A DNA stretch of 64,000 bases, taken from positions 41,767-105,766 of the forward strand of contig JBIPLJ010000007.1 of assembly GCA_044368415.1 (NCBI GenBank). The letters are read 5' to 3'. Of the stretch, positions 1-8,894 are shown in pieces. The position numbers were made by a program, and so were the translations under genes. The notes beneath the pieces were generated by a model. It was not told the origin of the DNA. It saw nothing but the letters and a program-made list of their open reading frames with translations, and did not search any database. Origin of the DNA: UBA4615 sp044368415 (GTDB lineage Bacteria > Pseudomonadota > Gammaproteobacteria > Burkholderiales > Burkholderiaceae_E). The number at the start of each line of letters is the position of its first letter. Within the stretch, counting starts at the first letter, position 1.

Positions 1-1
1 C

Positions 2-1321
2 GTCTGCGGCATCACCGTCTACGACTACTGCCATATCGGTCATGCCCGGATGATGCTGGTGTTCGACATGGTCGCGCGCTGGCTGAGGGCGAGCGGTTAC
101 CAGCTCACCTACGTCCGCAATATCACCGACATCGACGACAAGATCATCCGTCGTGCGGTGCAGAACGGCGAGACCATCGGCGCGCTCACCGGCCGCTTCA
201 TCGCCGCGATGCACGAGGACCTCGACGCGCTGGGCGTGCTGCGGCCTGACCACGAGCCGCGCGCCACCGAGTACGTGCCTCAGATGCTCGACCTCATCGG
301 CCTGCTCGAGAAAAAGGGGCTGGCCTATGCGACGCCGGACGGCGACGTCGACTTCGCGGTGCGTCGCTTCGAGGGCTACGGCATGCTCTCGGGCAAGTCG
401 CTCGACGAGCTGCGTGCAGGCGAGCGCGTCGCGGTCGGCGACGGCAAGCAGGACCCGCTCGACTTCGTGCTCTGGAAGGCCGCCAAGCCCGCCGAGCCTA
501 CCGAGGCGAAGTGGTCGTCGCCCTGGGGTGCGGGCCGTCCGGGCTGGCACATCGAGTGCTCGGCAATGTCCTCGGCCCTGCTCGGGACGACCCTCGACAT
601 TCACGGTGGCGGCGCGGACCTGCAGTTCCCGCACCACGAGAACGAGATCGCGCAGAGCGAGGGCGCGCACGGCGGCACCTTCGCGCGCTACTGGATGCAC
701 AACGGCTTCGTGCGGGTCGACGACGAGAAGATGTCGAAGTCGCTCGGCAACTTCTTCACGATCCGCGAGGTGCTCGAGCGCTACGACCCCGAGGTGCTGC
801 GCCTGTTCGCGCTGCGCGCGCATTACCGCAGCCCGATCAACTACTCCGACGCCCACCTCGACGATGCCCGCGCCAGCCTGCTCAGGCTGTACACCGCGCT
901 GTCCTCCGGCGCTGGAGGCCCCGCCGGCGAGCCCGACTGGAGCCGGCCCGACGGCATGCGCTTTCGCGAGGCGATGGACGACGACTTCAACACGCCGGTC
1001 GCGGTGTCGGTGCTCTTCGAGCTGGCCGGCGAGGTCAACCGCAGCCGGGACGCCGCTGCCGAGCGCCAACTGCGCGCCCTCGCAGGCGTGCTGGGGCTCC
1101 TTGGCGGCGACCGCGACGCTGTGGTGCGCGGCGGGCTGCTCGGGCGCGGCCGCGAGGCCGGTGCGCTCGAGGATGCCGAGATCGACGCGCGCGTCGCGCA
1201 GCGTGCCGAGGCCAAGAAGGCGCGTCGCTTCGACGAGGCCGACCGGCTCCGCGCCGAACTGCTGGGTCTCGGCGTGGTCCTCGAGGACGGCGCCGGCGGC
1301 ACCCGGTGGCGTCGCGCCTGA
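2..1321 (+). CDS. cysS: Cysteinyl-tRNA synthetase, 5' truncated by window edge
   Basis: Class I aminoacyl-tRNA synthetase that charges tRNA-Cys with cysteine in the cytoplasm. The reading frame is open from base 2, before the first ATG at 50, and the first visible residues (VCGITVYDYCHIGHAR) carry the family's HIGH motif and the cysteine/zinc-binding Cys, so the true start lies left of the window. Further in are a zinc-ligand-like GWHIECSAM, a DLQFPHHENEIAQ segment and the second ATP signature KMSKS. The tail has the helical DALR-type region. Only some 20-30 N-terminal residues appear to be missing. The glycosylase gene follows 46 bp downstream on the same strand. The identification is secure. 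Confidence 0.97.
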   Translation, partial: VCGITVYDYCHIGHARMMLVFDMVARWLRASGYQLTYVRNITDIDDKIIRRAVQNGETIGALTGRFIAAMHEDLDALGVLRPDHEPRATEYVPQMLDLIGLLEKKGLAYATPDGDVDFAVRRFEGYGMLSGKSLDELRAGERVAVGDGKQDPLDFVLWKAAKPAEPTEAKWSSPWGAGRPGWHIECSAMSSALLGTTLDIHGGGADLQFPHHENEIAQSEGAHGGTFARYWMHNGFVRVDDEKMSKSLGNFFTIREVLERYDPEVLRLFALRAHYRSPINYSDAHLDDARASLLRLYTALSSGAGGPAGEPDWSRPDGMRFREAMDDDFNTPVAVSVLFELAGEVNRSRDAAAERQLRALAGVLGLLGGDRDAVVRGGLLGRGREAGALEDAEIDARVAQRAEAKKARRFDEADRLRAELLGLGVVLEDGAGGTRWRRA

Positions 1322-1367
1322 CGCAGGCCGCGGCGCGCTGCCGCCAGCCCCTCGGACACATTGCGCC

Positions 1368-2012
1368 GTGGCCGTGATCGTGCCGCCGGGCACCCGCCCG
1401 CCCTGGTGGGATGAGGCGAGCCGCGCGCTGGCCGACGGCGATCCGGTAATGGGCGGCATCATGGGCGCCTGGGCCGGGCGCGGCCACCTCGCCTCGCGCG
1501 GCGATCCCTTCACCACGCTCGCCCGCTCGATCGTCGGGCAGCAGATCTCGGTCAAGGCCGCCCAGGCGGTCTGGCTGCGCTTCGAGAAGGCCGCAGGCTC
1601 CGTCACGCCGCAGCGTGTCGCACGCATGCGACTCACGACGATGACCGCCGCCGGCCTGTCGAGCCGCAAGGCCGAGTATCTCCGCGACCTGGCGATGCGT
1701 TTTGTCGGCGGAACCGTCGATCCGATCCATTGGCCGGGGCTCGGCGACGAGGCGGTGATCGACGAGCTCGTCCAGGTCCGTGGCATCGGACGCTGGACAG
1801 CCGAGATGTTCCTGATCTTCAATCTGCTCCGGCCCGATGTCTTCCCGCTGGACGACCTCGGATTGACGAAGGCCATCGCGATCCACTACAACAATGGCCG
1901 CCCGGTCAGCCGCGCCGAGGCGCAGGCTCTGGGCGAGCGCTGGCGCCCCTGGCGGACGCTGGCCACCTGGTACATGTGGCGCAGCCTGGACCCCTTGCCG
2001 GTCGATTACTGA
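1368..2012 (+). CDS. DNA-3-methyladenine glycosylase II family (HhH-GPD)
   Basis: Base-excision repair glycosylase that removes alkylated purines. A helix-hairpin-helix reads VRGIGRWTAEMFLIF, followed by the catalytic Asp region FPLDDLGL about 20 residues later, as in AlkA/MPG-II proteins. The fold begins near PFTTLARSIVGQQIS. The reading frame is open far upstream through cysS in another phase, so the start is a choice: GTG codons at 1368, 1374 and 1380 are the first sensible ones after the cysS stop, giving about 214 aa. There is no ATG before the conserved core. It is co-directional with cysS and accA (6 bp gap to accA), an order common in Burkholderiales. The exact base spectrum cannot be told from sequence. 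Confidence 0.88.
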   Translation: MAVIVPPGTRPPWWDEASRALADGDPVMGGIMGAWAGRGHLASRGDPFTTLARSIVGQQISVKAAQAVWLRFEKAAGSVTPQRVARMRLTTMTAAGLSSRKAEYLRDLAMRFVGGTVDPIHWPGLGDEAVIDELVQVRGIGRWTAEMFLIFNLLRPDVFPLDDLGLTKAIAIHYNNGRPVSRAEAQALGERWRPWRTLATWYMWRSLDPLPVDY

Positions 2013-2018
2013 GACGAC

Positions 2019-2981
2019 ATGAAGACCACGTTTCTCGAGTTCGAGCAGCCCATCGCGGAGCTGGAAGCCAAGATCGACGAGCTGCGTTTTGTGCAGGATG
2101 ATTCCGCGGTGGACATCGCCGACGAGATCCAGCGGCTCGAGAAGAAGAGCCAGTCGCTGGTCAAGGACACCTACGCGAAGCTCACCCCGTGGCAGGTCGC
2201 GCAGGTAGCCCGCCATCCGCAGCGGCCCTACACACTCGACTACATTGCTGCGATGTTCACCGACTTCCACGAGCTGCACGGCGACCGCAGCTATGCGGAC
2301 GATCCGTCGATCGTCGGCGGTCCGGCCCGCTTCAATGGGCAGCCGGTGATGATCATCGGCCACCAGAAGGGCCGCGACACCAAGGACCGCGGCTACCGCA
2401 ACTTCGGCATGCCCCGCCCCGAGGGCTATCGCAAGGCGCTGCGCCTGATGCGCACCGCCGAGAAGTTCGGGCTGCCCTTGATCACCTTCGTCGACACGCC
2501 CGGCGCCTTCCCGGGCATCGGGGCCGAGGAGCGCGGCCAGTCGGAGGCGATCGGCCGCAACCTCTATGCGATGGCCGAGCTGCGCGTGCCGATCGTCGCG
2601 ACCGTCATCGGCGAGGGCGGCTCGGGTGGTGCGCTCGCGATCGCAGTTGGCGACTGCGTGCTGATGCTGCAGCACGCGATCTACTCGGTGATCTCGCCCG
2701 AGGGCTGTGCGTCAATCCTCTGGAAAACCGCCGAGAAGGCGCCCGAGGCGGCCGAGACGCTGGGGGTCACCGCGCACCGCCTGAAGGCGCTCGGGCTGAT
2801 CGACCGGATCGTCAACGAGCCCCTCGGCGGCGCGCACCGCGATCCGGCGCAGATGGCGCAGATGCTCAAGCGGGCGCTGGGCGAGGCGCTGCGCCAGTTC
2901 CAGAACGTGCAGGCCCCGGACCTGCTCAAGCAGCGCCGCCAGCGCATCCTCGCGTATGGCAAGGTCAAGGAAATCGGTTGA
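2019..2981 (+). CDS. accA: Acetyl-CoA carboxylase carboxyltransferase subunit alpha
   Basis: AccA forms an alpha2beta2 carboxyltransferase with AccD and moves the carboxyl group from carboxybiotin to acetyl-CoA, giving malonyl-CoA for fatty acid synthesis. At 320 aa it is full length. It shows the N-terminal helical region (FEQPIAELEAKIDEL), the coenzyme A/oxyanion loops (GHQKGRDTKDR, FVDTPGAFPGIGAEERGQSE) and the glycine-rich IGEGGSGGALAIAVGD typical of the family. The ATG at 2019 lies just after the glycosylase stop, and the 3' end overlaps tilS by 26 bp, suggesting translational coupling. accD is not in the window, as is usual because accA and accD are unlinked in most proteobacteria. Confidence 0.97.
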   Translation: MKTTFLEFEQPIAELEAKIDELRFVQDDSAVDIADEIQRLEKKSQSLVKDTYAKLTPWQVAQVARHPQRPYTLDYIAAMFTDFHELHGDRSYADDPSIVGGPARFNGQPVMIIGHQKGRDTKDRGYRNFGMPRPEGYRKALRLMRTAEKFGLPLITFVDTPGAFPGIGAEERGQSEAIGRNLYAMAELRVPIVATVIGEGGSGGALAIAVGDCVLMLQHAIYSVISPEGCASILWKTAEKAPEAAETLGVTAHRLKALGLIDRIVNEPLGGAHRDPAQMAQMLKRALGEALRQFQNVQAPDLLKQRRQRILAYGKVKEIG

Positions 2982-4359
2982 TGCGCTGATCGGCGCCGCG
3001 CTCGCCGCCCCTGCGGGCGGGGACGGCGAGGGGCCGTTGGCGGTCGCTTTCAGCGGCGGTCTCGACTCCACCGTGCTGCTGCATGCCGCGACGCACCGCC
3101 TCGGCACCTCGCGCGTGCTTGCGCTGCATGTGCACCACGGGCTGCAGCCGCAGGCCGATGCCTGGGTCGCACACTGCGCCGCGCGCGCCGCGGCGCTGGG
3201 CGTCGCGTTCCGCGCGCTGCACGCGACGGGCGCACCCGCGCCGGGCGAGAGCATCGAGGGCTGGGCGCGCTGGGTCCGCTATGCGCTGCTGCGGGCCGCG
3301 GCGCGCGAGGCAGGTGCCTGCGCGCTCGCCACCGCCCACCATGCCGACGATCAGGCCGAGACGCTGCTGCTCGCGCTCGGCCGGGGCTGCGGGCTCGATG
3401 GCCTGACCGGCATCGCGCCGCGCGACCGGCGCGAGGGCGTGGTTCTGCTGCGCCCGCTGCTCGAGGTCGGGCGCGATGCGCTGCTCGAGCATGCACGCAC
3501 GCACCGGCTGGACTGGGTCGAGGATCCGAGCAACGCCGATGCGAGGGTGCCGCGCAGCGCGCTGCGCATGCGGGGGCTGCCCGCGCTCGAGTCGGTGCTG
3601 CCGGGCTGGGCGCAGGCTGTGCCCGCCGCGGTGCGGGCGCTGCGCGATGCCCGTGCGATCGTCGATGAGCGGGCCGCTCAGGACCTCGCTGCTGCCGATG
3701 CCTCGGGTTGCGGGACGCTCGCCGCCCTCGATCGGCGCGTGCTCGCAGGGCTGCCTGGTGCGCGCACCGACGCCGTCCTGCGCGCCTGGCTCGGCGCGCT
3801 GGGCGAGACCGCACCCTCGAGCGCCAAGCTCGCCGAGCTGCGTGCCCAGCTCGTCGATGGCGACTGCGCGTCGGCCGAGCAGCGGCATGGGGCCCATCGG
3901 TTGCACCGGTATCGCGACCTGCTGTGGGCCGACCGCGGTCCGCCGCCTTCGGTGCCGGGGCCGCGAGCTCTGCGCTGGTGCGGCGAGCTGGTGCTGCCGA
4001 TCGGGGATGCCGGCATGCTGTGCTTCGACCCTGCGCCCGAAGGCTTGGACTCGGACTGGCTGCGCGCCAACACGCTGCACGTCGGTCCGGTCGCCTCGTC
4101 GGCGCGGCTGCGGCCCGACGCCGACGGCCCGAGCCGCACGATCAAGAACCTGCGTCAGGAGGTCGGCCTGCCGCCGGCGCTGCGCGCGGCGTTTCCCGGG
4201 GTGTCCGTCGAGGGCCGACTGTTGTGGGCGGCGCCTTTCGGCCGCGACCGCGCTCCGGACTGGCCCACCGCAGCGCGGGGCATCGTGCTGCGCTTCGTGC
4301 CGACGGTCTCGAGCCCTGCGAGCGTCTGGGCGGCGCTCAGCGCCGCCAGCAGCCGTTGA
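2956..4359 (+). CDS. tilS: tRNA(Ile)-lysidine synthase
   Basis: TilS modifies the CAU anticodon cytidine of a minor tRNA-Ile to lysidine, using ATP and lysine, so that AUA is read as isoleucine. The N-terminal PP-loop is clear (VAFSGGLDSTVLLHAA), followed by HVHHGLQPQADAWVAHC and the TAHHADDQAETLLLALGRG motif. The C-terminal substrate-binding domain is less conserved, with a TilS-C-like stretch near SRTIKNLRQEVGLPPALR. At 467 aa it matches betaproteobacterial TilS. The ATG at 2956 lies inside accA; no other ATG precedes the P-loop. The 3' end overlaps the convergent pilE gene by 23 bp, so the two genes meet tail to tail with no terminator between them. Confidence 0.95.
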   Translation: MARSRKSVDALIGAALAAPAGGDGEGPLAVAFSGGLDSTVLLHAATHRLGTSRVLALHVHHGLQPQADAWVAHCAARAAALGVAFRALHATGAPAPGESIEGWARWVRYALLRAAAREAGACALATAHHADDQAETLLLALGRGCGLDGLTGIAPRDRREGVVLLRPLLEVGRDALLEHARTHRLDWVEDPSNADARVPRSALRMRGLPALESVLPGWAQAVPAAVRALRDARAIVDERAAQDLAAADASGCGTLAALDRRVLAGLPGARTDAVLRAWLGALGETAPSSAKLAELRAQLVDGDCASAEQRHGAHRLHRYRDLLWADRGPPPSVPGPRALRWCGELVLPIGDAGMLCFDPAPEGLDSDWLRANTLHVGPVASSARLRPDADGPSRTIKNLRQEVGLPPALRAAFPGVSVEGRLLWAAPFGRDRAPDWPTAARGIVLRFVPTVSSPASVWAALSAASSR

Positions 4360-4834
4360 CGCCGAGCGTGCCCGTGGCCTCGCGCACGCCGGTGCTGAGG
4401 ATCCGCATCGTCCCGCATTTGTCGGCAGAGTCGAGCGGTATCGCCTGCACCGTGTACGACTGCGCGTCGAGTGCGGAGACCGATACCGTGTAGCGCTGCG
4501 TGCCGCCGCCGCTCGGTGACACCTTGAGCTCGGCGGGGAGGTCCGCCGCCGCGAGGGCTGTCGTGCACGGCGGGTTGGTCGCGGCGTTGATGCGGATGTA
4601 GCTGTTGCACTCCGCGTAGCGTCGCTCCAGCCAGGTGGCCGCGGCTTGCAGCGTCAATTGCGCATCGGAGCGCGCCGCCCGGCGCGTGTATTCGCCGTAG
4701 CTCGGCACAGCGATGACGGTGAGGATGCCGACCACTGCGACGGCGATCATCAGCTCGATCAGCGTGATGCCCCGCTGGGGCGACGCCCGGACGCCGGGCG
4801 GGCAGGAAGTCAGGCGCGCAGTGCTCATGGGCAT
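4337..4834 (-). CDS. pilE: Type IV pilin-like protein PilE
   Basis: Minor pilin of the type IV pilus system, last gene of the fimT-pilE operon. A type III leader of about 22 residues ends at QRG, then ITLIELMIAVAVVGIL with the invariant Glu at mature position 5. The +1 residue is Ile rather than the common Phe or Met. The rest is a short pilin globular domain with four Cys, the last two close to the C-terminus (DKCGT, NGCWRR), probably forming a D-loop. The start at 4834 is the first ATG; a second at 4828 would also work. It follows pilY1 by 2 bp. The size (165 aa) and position favour PilE over a major PilA. Confidence 0.9.
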   Translation of the reverse strand: MPMSTARLTSCPPGVRASPQRGITLIELMIAVAVVGILTVIAVPSYGEYTRRAARSDAQLTLQAAATWLERRYAECNSYIRINAATNPPCTTALAAADLPAELKVSPSGGGTQRYTVSVSALDAQSYTVQAIPLDSADKCGTMRILSTGVREATGTLGVNGCWRR

Positions 4835-4836
4835 CC

Positions 4837-7800
4837 CTATCGGAGCTGGTTCCAGGCGGCCCGCGGATTCCAGCCCCGCTGGATCTGGACCTGAGAGAGC
4901 CCCCCCGTGCCGCTGTTGATGGTGAGCTGGACCGTGCCGTTGGCCTTACGGATCGGTGTGGGGGCGGCCAGCACGCCGTCCAGGCGATACCCCGCGCCCC
5001 TACCGGTTCCGTTGTCGAAGAGCGCCACGCCCTGGCCGTTGAAAGGCGACATCGCCATCACCCAGGAGGTGACATTCGAGCCACAGGGGTCGAGTGCACT
5101 CGTCGGCTGGACGGTGGAGACGGTCATCAGCGACAGCTCCGGCATAAAATTGACCGCGGTCGTCACCCGCTCGCCGATGTTGCTCTGGCGACCGTTGAGG
5201 TCGAGGTACCAGCCGGCCCCGGTGATCGGCGTCGTGTTCTGCGACACCGTCCTCCGGTTGGTCGTCTCGGTCACGATGGTCTGCTGGGTGAGGTCCGACC
5301 GGGTCGCTGTACCGGCACCGGCCGGGCGGTCCCGGATACCGTAGACCGACTGCTTGTCGGTCGAGGTCGGATCGGACTCCGTGACCAGCCGCCCCGTGCC
5401 GAACAGCAGCATGCGGCCGAGCTGCCGATCGGAGGCGATGCGGACCTTCGCGGTGATCGGCTGGCGCTTGTTGTCCGGGCCGATCGCGGTGAACAAGGGC
5501 AGGTTGCCGAAGTCCAGCTTCCAGTCGCTCGGCCCCTCGCCCGAGAGCGTGAAGCGCCACAGGTTGCCGAGCATGTCGCCGGCATAGGCATGGGACAGGC
5601 GCTTGCCCGCGGTGTAGAGCAGGGCGGGTGCCGCCAGTCCGTTGCCGACCGTGGTGGACTGCTCGCCGGTGTCGATCTTTTTCAGGACGGCGCCGGTCGA
5701 CGCGTTGAGCACGTAGAGCATTGCCTTGTTCGACGGATGCCCGTAGCCGTTGCCGAACGTCACCACCCACTGACCACTCTGGGCTCGGGCGATCACCGGC
5801 TCGCCGAGCACGTGTCCGAGGTCGTCGTCGTCAGGGAAGAACTCCCAGAGCAGCGCCGGGCTCAGCGGAGTGGTGACGTCCAACGCAAACAGGCCGCGCG
5901 CGCCGGCGCCGGTACTCGCAACCAGGATGGTGCGCCATTGGGTGCCGTCGTGGATGTCGTGCGTGACGATCGGGCCGTCGACGTGCCAGGTGTGGCCGGC
6001 CCGCGGGTCGGCCCGCTTGCCGATCTTCGCGAACGAGGGCGAGGGCATGTAGGCCCAGCGGTGTGCGCCGGTGTCTGCGTTGAAGGCATGCAGCATGCCG
6101 TCGTTCGCGCCCACGTAGACCGTCGGATTCTTTGGACGGCCAGTGCCGGTATCCTGTTTGTCCTTCACGTACTGCGCATACACCTTGCCGTCGATCCTCG
6201 TCGTGTCCGTCCAGGCCGTCACGCTGTAGCCGTAGTCCCGGCCGCCCTCGAAGAGCGGGGCCGAGTTGACCAGGTCCCCGAGCAGCCGGTCGCGGCTCCG
6301 CAGCTCCAGGTTGGACTTGTCACCGAGCACCCATTTCACCAGGTCGGCCGCGCTGATCGGATCGGTCATCGTGTCGCTGAGAGTCGCCGCCTGCGTGGCG
6401 AGCTCTGTCTGACGTGCCGCGGGCAGGCTGCTCAGCGCGGTCGGCAGCAGCTGCACGAGTCCGTTGTTTGCCGACTTCGCGTAGACCTTGTGCGAGCCGA
6501 TACCGCCGTTCACCAGCGTGTTGAAAGTCGAGTCGGTGCTCCAGGTGGTCGAGGACTCCGGCTTGCCGTCCGCCTGCACCTTGTAGGCCCGCAGCGTGCC
6601 GTCCCAGCGCTGGCTGCTGAAAGAGGTGCTGAAAAACATCGAGTCGGTCTGCACCTGCAGCGAGGAACTGCTCACCGCGCTCGCGCCGTCCTCCCGGTTC
6701 GAGATCCGGTTGGTCAGGTCCTCGAAGGCCTTGACCAGGGTCTCCGGGGAGTCGGCCGAGTAGAACGCGCCGCGAGCGTTGATCGCGCCGTGCCAGAGGT
6801 CGTAGACGTTGCCGCTCCCGGCGTCCTCGTACGACTCGGGCCAGTCGGCCAGGCCCTGCTTGAAGCGCTGGTAGCCCGTGGCGGGGCTCGCGGCCCCGGC
6901 AAAGGTCGAGCCCTGCCACTGCACCGGCGACGTGAGGGATCGGCTCAGGCCCAGGCCGACGTAGATCGACGTCATCTTCTGCCAGGTGCCGGGATCGTTG
7001 CGCGGATCCCAGTACTCGGCGGAGGTCGGGCTCAGGCCCGCCTGGAAGGGCATGAACGGACGCAGCGTGTTCGCCAGACCCGGTTGCAGGTCGGTTGCCC
7101 AGTAATAAAACGACAGGTCGGCGATCGTGCTGCGGTTGCCGTCCTGGAACGGCGCAGCCGGCGAGTATCTCGTGCCGTCCGGAAGCGTTCGCGAGGTGTT
7201 GTCGACGTTGCCGGCACTCGAGCTGTCGCTGTTCCAGATGCCGTCGGTCATCAGCACGTGGTAGCTCGCGCGACACGAGGTGTACTGCAGCCCGGTCGTC
7301 CTGGTCAGATCGTCGGCATACGGGCTGCCGGCACCCTGCAGCATCAGGTAGTCGCCGGCGCGACTGACTGCCGAGCGCAGCGGCGTACCGCCATCGGTGG
7401 GCAGGCGCTCGAGCCATTGCCACATGGCGGCGCGCTTGATGTCGCTGAACGGGCCGATGCGTGCGTTGACGTTGGCGCGCCCGCTGTCCCAGCCTTTGCA
7501 GCTTGTGGTGAAGTTGGACCCCTTGCAGGAGTTCAGCGCCTGCCAGGCGACACGGTAGTCCTTCGGCAACTTCGAGAACCCGATCATCGAGGCCGACACG
7601 GTCGCGAGGTTCCGGGTCCGGTAGAACGAGTACCAGTTCGCGAAGTTCTGACGCTCGGCGTCGGTCGACGGCCGCTTGAACTCGAAGCAGGCGGCCGTGG
7701 TCATCCCAATCATGTCCTGGAGCGTGGGCGAATTCGGACAGCTGCCGCCGTTCGGCTTGTAGGTCCACCAGTAGGCTTCGGTGTTGGAGCGCCTTGGAAC

Positions 7801-8307
7801 CCCCACGCCAGGGCAGTTGTCGCGGTTCGACGGACAGTGATCGGCAAATACGGCGCCCGTGCCTTTCGGGTTGTACTCCAATTCGGGCCGGTAGTTGGTC
7901 TGTAGATTGACCCACCCCCGCGTCGAATCGAAGCCGTTTCGCCTGGCTGCCGTGTAGCTCGTCGGGTACGGGTTCTCGTCCGCGTCCGGCGGCGCGACGT
8001 ACGTCACCGTCTGGTCGTAGTACATCGGGTTCAGGTTCGACTTGAATGCCAGGACATTACTGTCGGGCCGAAACGAGTCCGGGGCATAGGCCCATGCCAT
8101 CGAACCCGAGTCGTCCAGCGTCAGCAACAAGTTCGGCGCCACGTTCTGGCCGACGAACCAGGGCACGGCAGGCAGCGTGATCAGCGGCGTGCCTGCGGCG
8201 GTCACTGGCGAGGGCGTCAGCGCAACCGCGAGGGCGCTCCCTGCGAGCGCGAGGAAGCCGGCGAGCAGCCGGCGCTGCAGTGACGGGGCGGCAGCTTGGG
8301 TCTTCAT
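4837..8307 (-). CDS. pilY1: PilY1-like type IV pilus tip adhesin
   Basis: Large 1156-aa exported protein expected at the pilus tip, where PilY1 primes pilus assembly with the minor pilins and binds surfaces. A signal peptide (about residues 1-37, ending in VTAAG) is followed by a von Willebrand A-like region whose MIDAS-type DDSGSM sits near residue 65. The C-terminal half has the PilY1 beta-propeller signature YVGANDGMLHAFNADTG and further propeller blades (GNGYGHPSN, AYAGDMLGNLWRF). The start ATG overlaps the pilX stop (ATGA), so the gene is coupled to pilX. The N-terminal half is expected to be species-variable. No frameshift is seen over 3.5 kb. Confidence 0.95.
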   Translation of the reverse strand: MKTQAAAPSLQRRLLAGFLALAGSALAVALTPSPVTAAGTPLITLPAVPWFVGQNVAPNLLLTLDDSGSMAWAYAPDSFRPDSNVLAFKSNLNPMYYDQTVTYVAPPDADENPYPTSYTAARRNGFDSTRGWVNLQTNYRPELEYNPKGTGAVFADHCPSNRDNCPGVGVPRRSNTEAYWWTYKPNGGSCPNSPTLQDMIGMTTAACFEFKRPSTDAERQNFANWYSFYRTRNLATVSASMIGFSKLPKDYRVAWQALNSCKGSNFTTSCKGWDSGRANVNARIGPFSDIKRAAMWQWLERLPTDGGTPLRSAVSRAGDYLMLQGAGSPYADDLTRTTGLQYTSCRASYHVLMTDGIWNSDSSSAGNVDNTSRTLPDGTRYSPAAPFQDGNRSTIADLSFYYWATDLQPGLANTLRPFMPFQAGLSPTSAEYWDPRNDPGTWQKMTSIYVGLGLSRSLTSPVQWQGSTFAGAASPATGYQRFKQGLADWPESYEDAGSGNVYDLWHGAINARGAFYSADSPETLVKAFEDLTNRISNREDGASAVSSSSLQVQTDSMFFSTSFSSQRWDGTLRAYKVQADGKPESSTTWSTDSTFNTLVNGGIGSHKVYAKSANNGLVQLLPTALSSLPAARQTELATQAATLSDTMTDPISAADLVKWVLGDKSNLELRSRDRLLGDLVNSAPLFEGGRDYGYSVTAWTDTTRIDGKVYAQYVKDKQDTGTGRPKNPTVYVGANDGMLHAFNADTGAHRWAYMPSPSFAKIGKRADPRAGHTWHVDGPIVTHDIHDGTQWRTILVASTGAGARGLFALDVTTPLSPALLWEFFPDDDDLGHVLGEPVIARAQSGQWVVTFGNGYGHPSNKAMLYVLNASTGAVLKKIDTGEQSTTVGNGLAAPALLYTAGKRLSHAYAGDMLGNLWRFTLSGEGPSDWKLDFGNLPLFTAIGPDNKRQPITAKVRIASDRQLGRMLLFGTGRLVTESDPTSTDKQSVYGIRDRPAGAGTATRSDLTQQTIVTETTNRRTVSQNTTPITGAGWYLDLNGRQSNIGERVTTAVNFMPELSLMTVSTVQPTSALDPCGSNVTSWVMAMSPFNGQGVALFDNGTGRGAGYRLDGVLAAPTPIRKANGTVQLTINSGTGGLSQVQIQRGWNPRAAWNQLR

Positions 8308-8894
8308 TTGGGCAGGGTCACCAGAGTGGCCTGGATCAGCACCTCGGCGGCGGCATCGCCCTTGCCGAAGACCGTGAGGCGGCTGTAGTTAAGCGGGTAG
8401 GTGGTCGGGCCCGCAGGCTCGCCCTCGTCGTCGATCGCCAGCCGCTCTATCACGTAGCGCGACTTGGCGACGTTGGCGATCGACTGCGGCAGCAGGGTCT
8501 GGATCGTCGTGTCGTTGTCGGGCATGCCCCAGACACGCCAGAATTTCAGCGATCCGCTGTCCACTTCGGTCACCGAGCCGCCGCCGACGGGCGGTAGCCG
8601 ACCGCCGTAGTACAGCCCGCCGGACTCGATCGGCTCGCTGCTGCCGGAGGCGATCAGCTGGCGCAGGCGCGCGAACGACTGCAGCGTCGCGGCTTCCGCG
8701 CCTTCGAACGAGGCGCTTCGGTCGCGCAGGTTGCCGGCGACCTTGTACTCGACGATCGCGCTCTCGAGCGAGCTCGATCCGACGACCATCATCAGCGCGA
8801 GCAGCAGCATCGCGACAAGCAGCGCGACGCCACGCTGCCGGGGGCGCAAGGGGGTGCTCCGGCGCTTCGGGAAGGGGGGGGCGCAGTGTGTCAT
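8304..8894 (-). CDS. pilX: Minor pilin PilX
   Basis: Minor pilin of 196 aa that works with PilV, PilW and PilE to prime type IV pilus assembly and recruit PilY1. The PilX N-terminal pattern is visible: a basic leader ending RQRG, a hydrophobic helix ALLVAMLLLALMMVVGSS, then LESAIVEYKVAGNLRDRS and FEGAEAA. As in PilX proteins, the Glu at +5 typical of major pilins is absent. The frame stays open upstream into pilW to 9026, but the ATG at 8894 fits the leader length and overlaps the pilW stop by 4 bp, so that start was chosen. The stop overlaps the pilY1 ATG. Confidence 0.9.
   Translation of the reverse strand: MTHCAPPFPKRRSTPLRPRQRGVALLVAMLLLALMMVVGSSSLESAIVEYKVAGNLRDRSASFEGAEAATLQSFARLRQLIASGSSEPIESGGLYYGGRLPPVGGGSVTEVDSGSLKFWRVWGMPDNDTTIQTLLPQSIANVAKSRYVIERLAIDDEGEPAGPTTYPLNYSRLTVFGKGDAAAEVLIQATLVTLPK

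Noticed and set aside
153..1367. Open frame running through cysS ahead of the glycosylase
   Set aside because: Arg/Ser/Ala-rich shadow of cysS; only the part after 1368 matches a protein family.
5590..7905. Plus-strand open frame of over 700 codons opposite pilY1
   Set aside because: Its composition is that of antisense high-GC coding DNA (Val/Arg/Gly/His) and pilY1 on the other strand is unambiguous.
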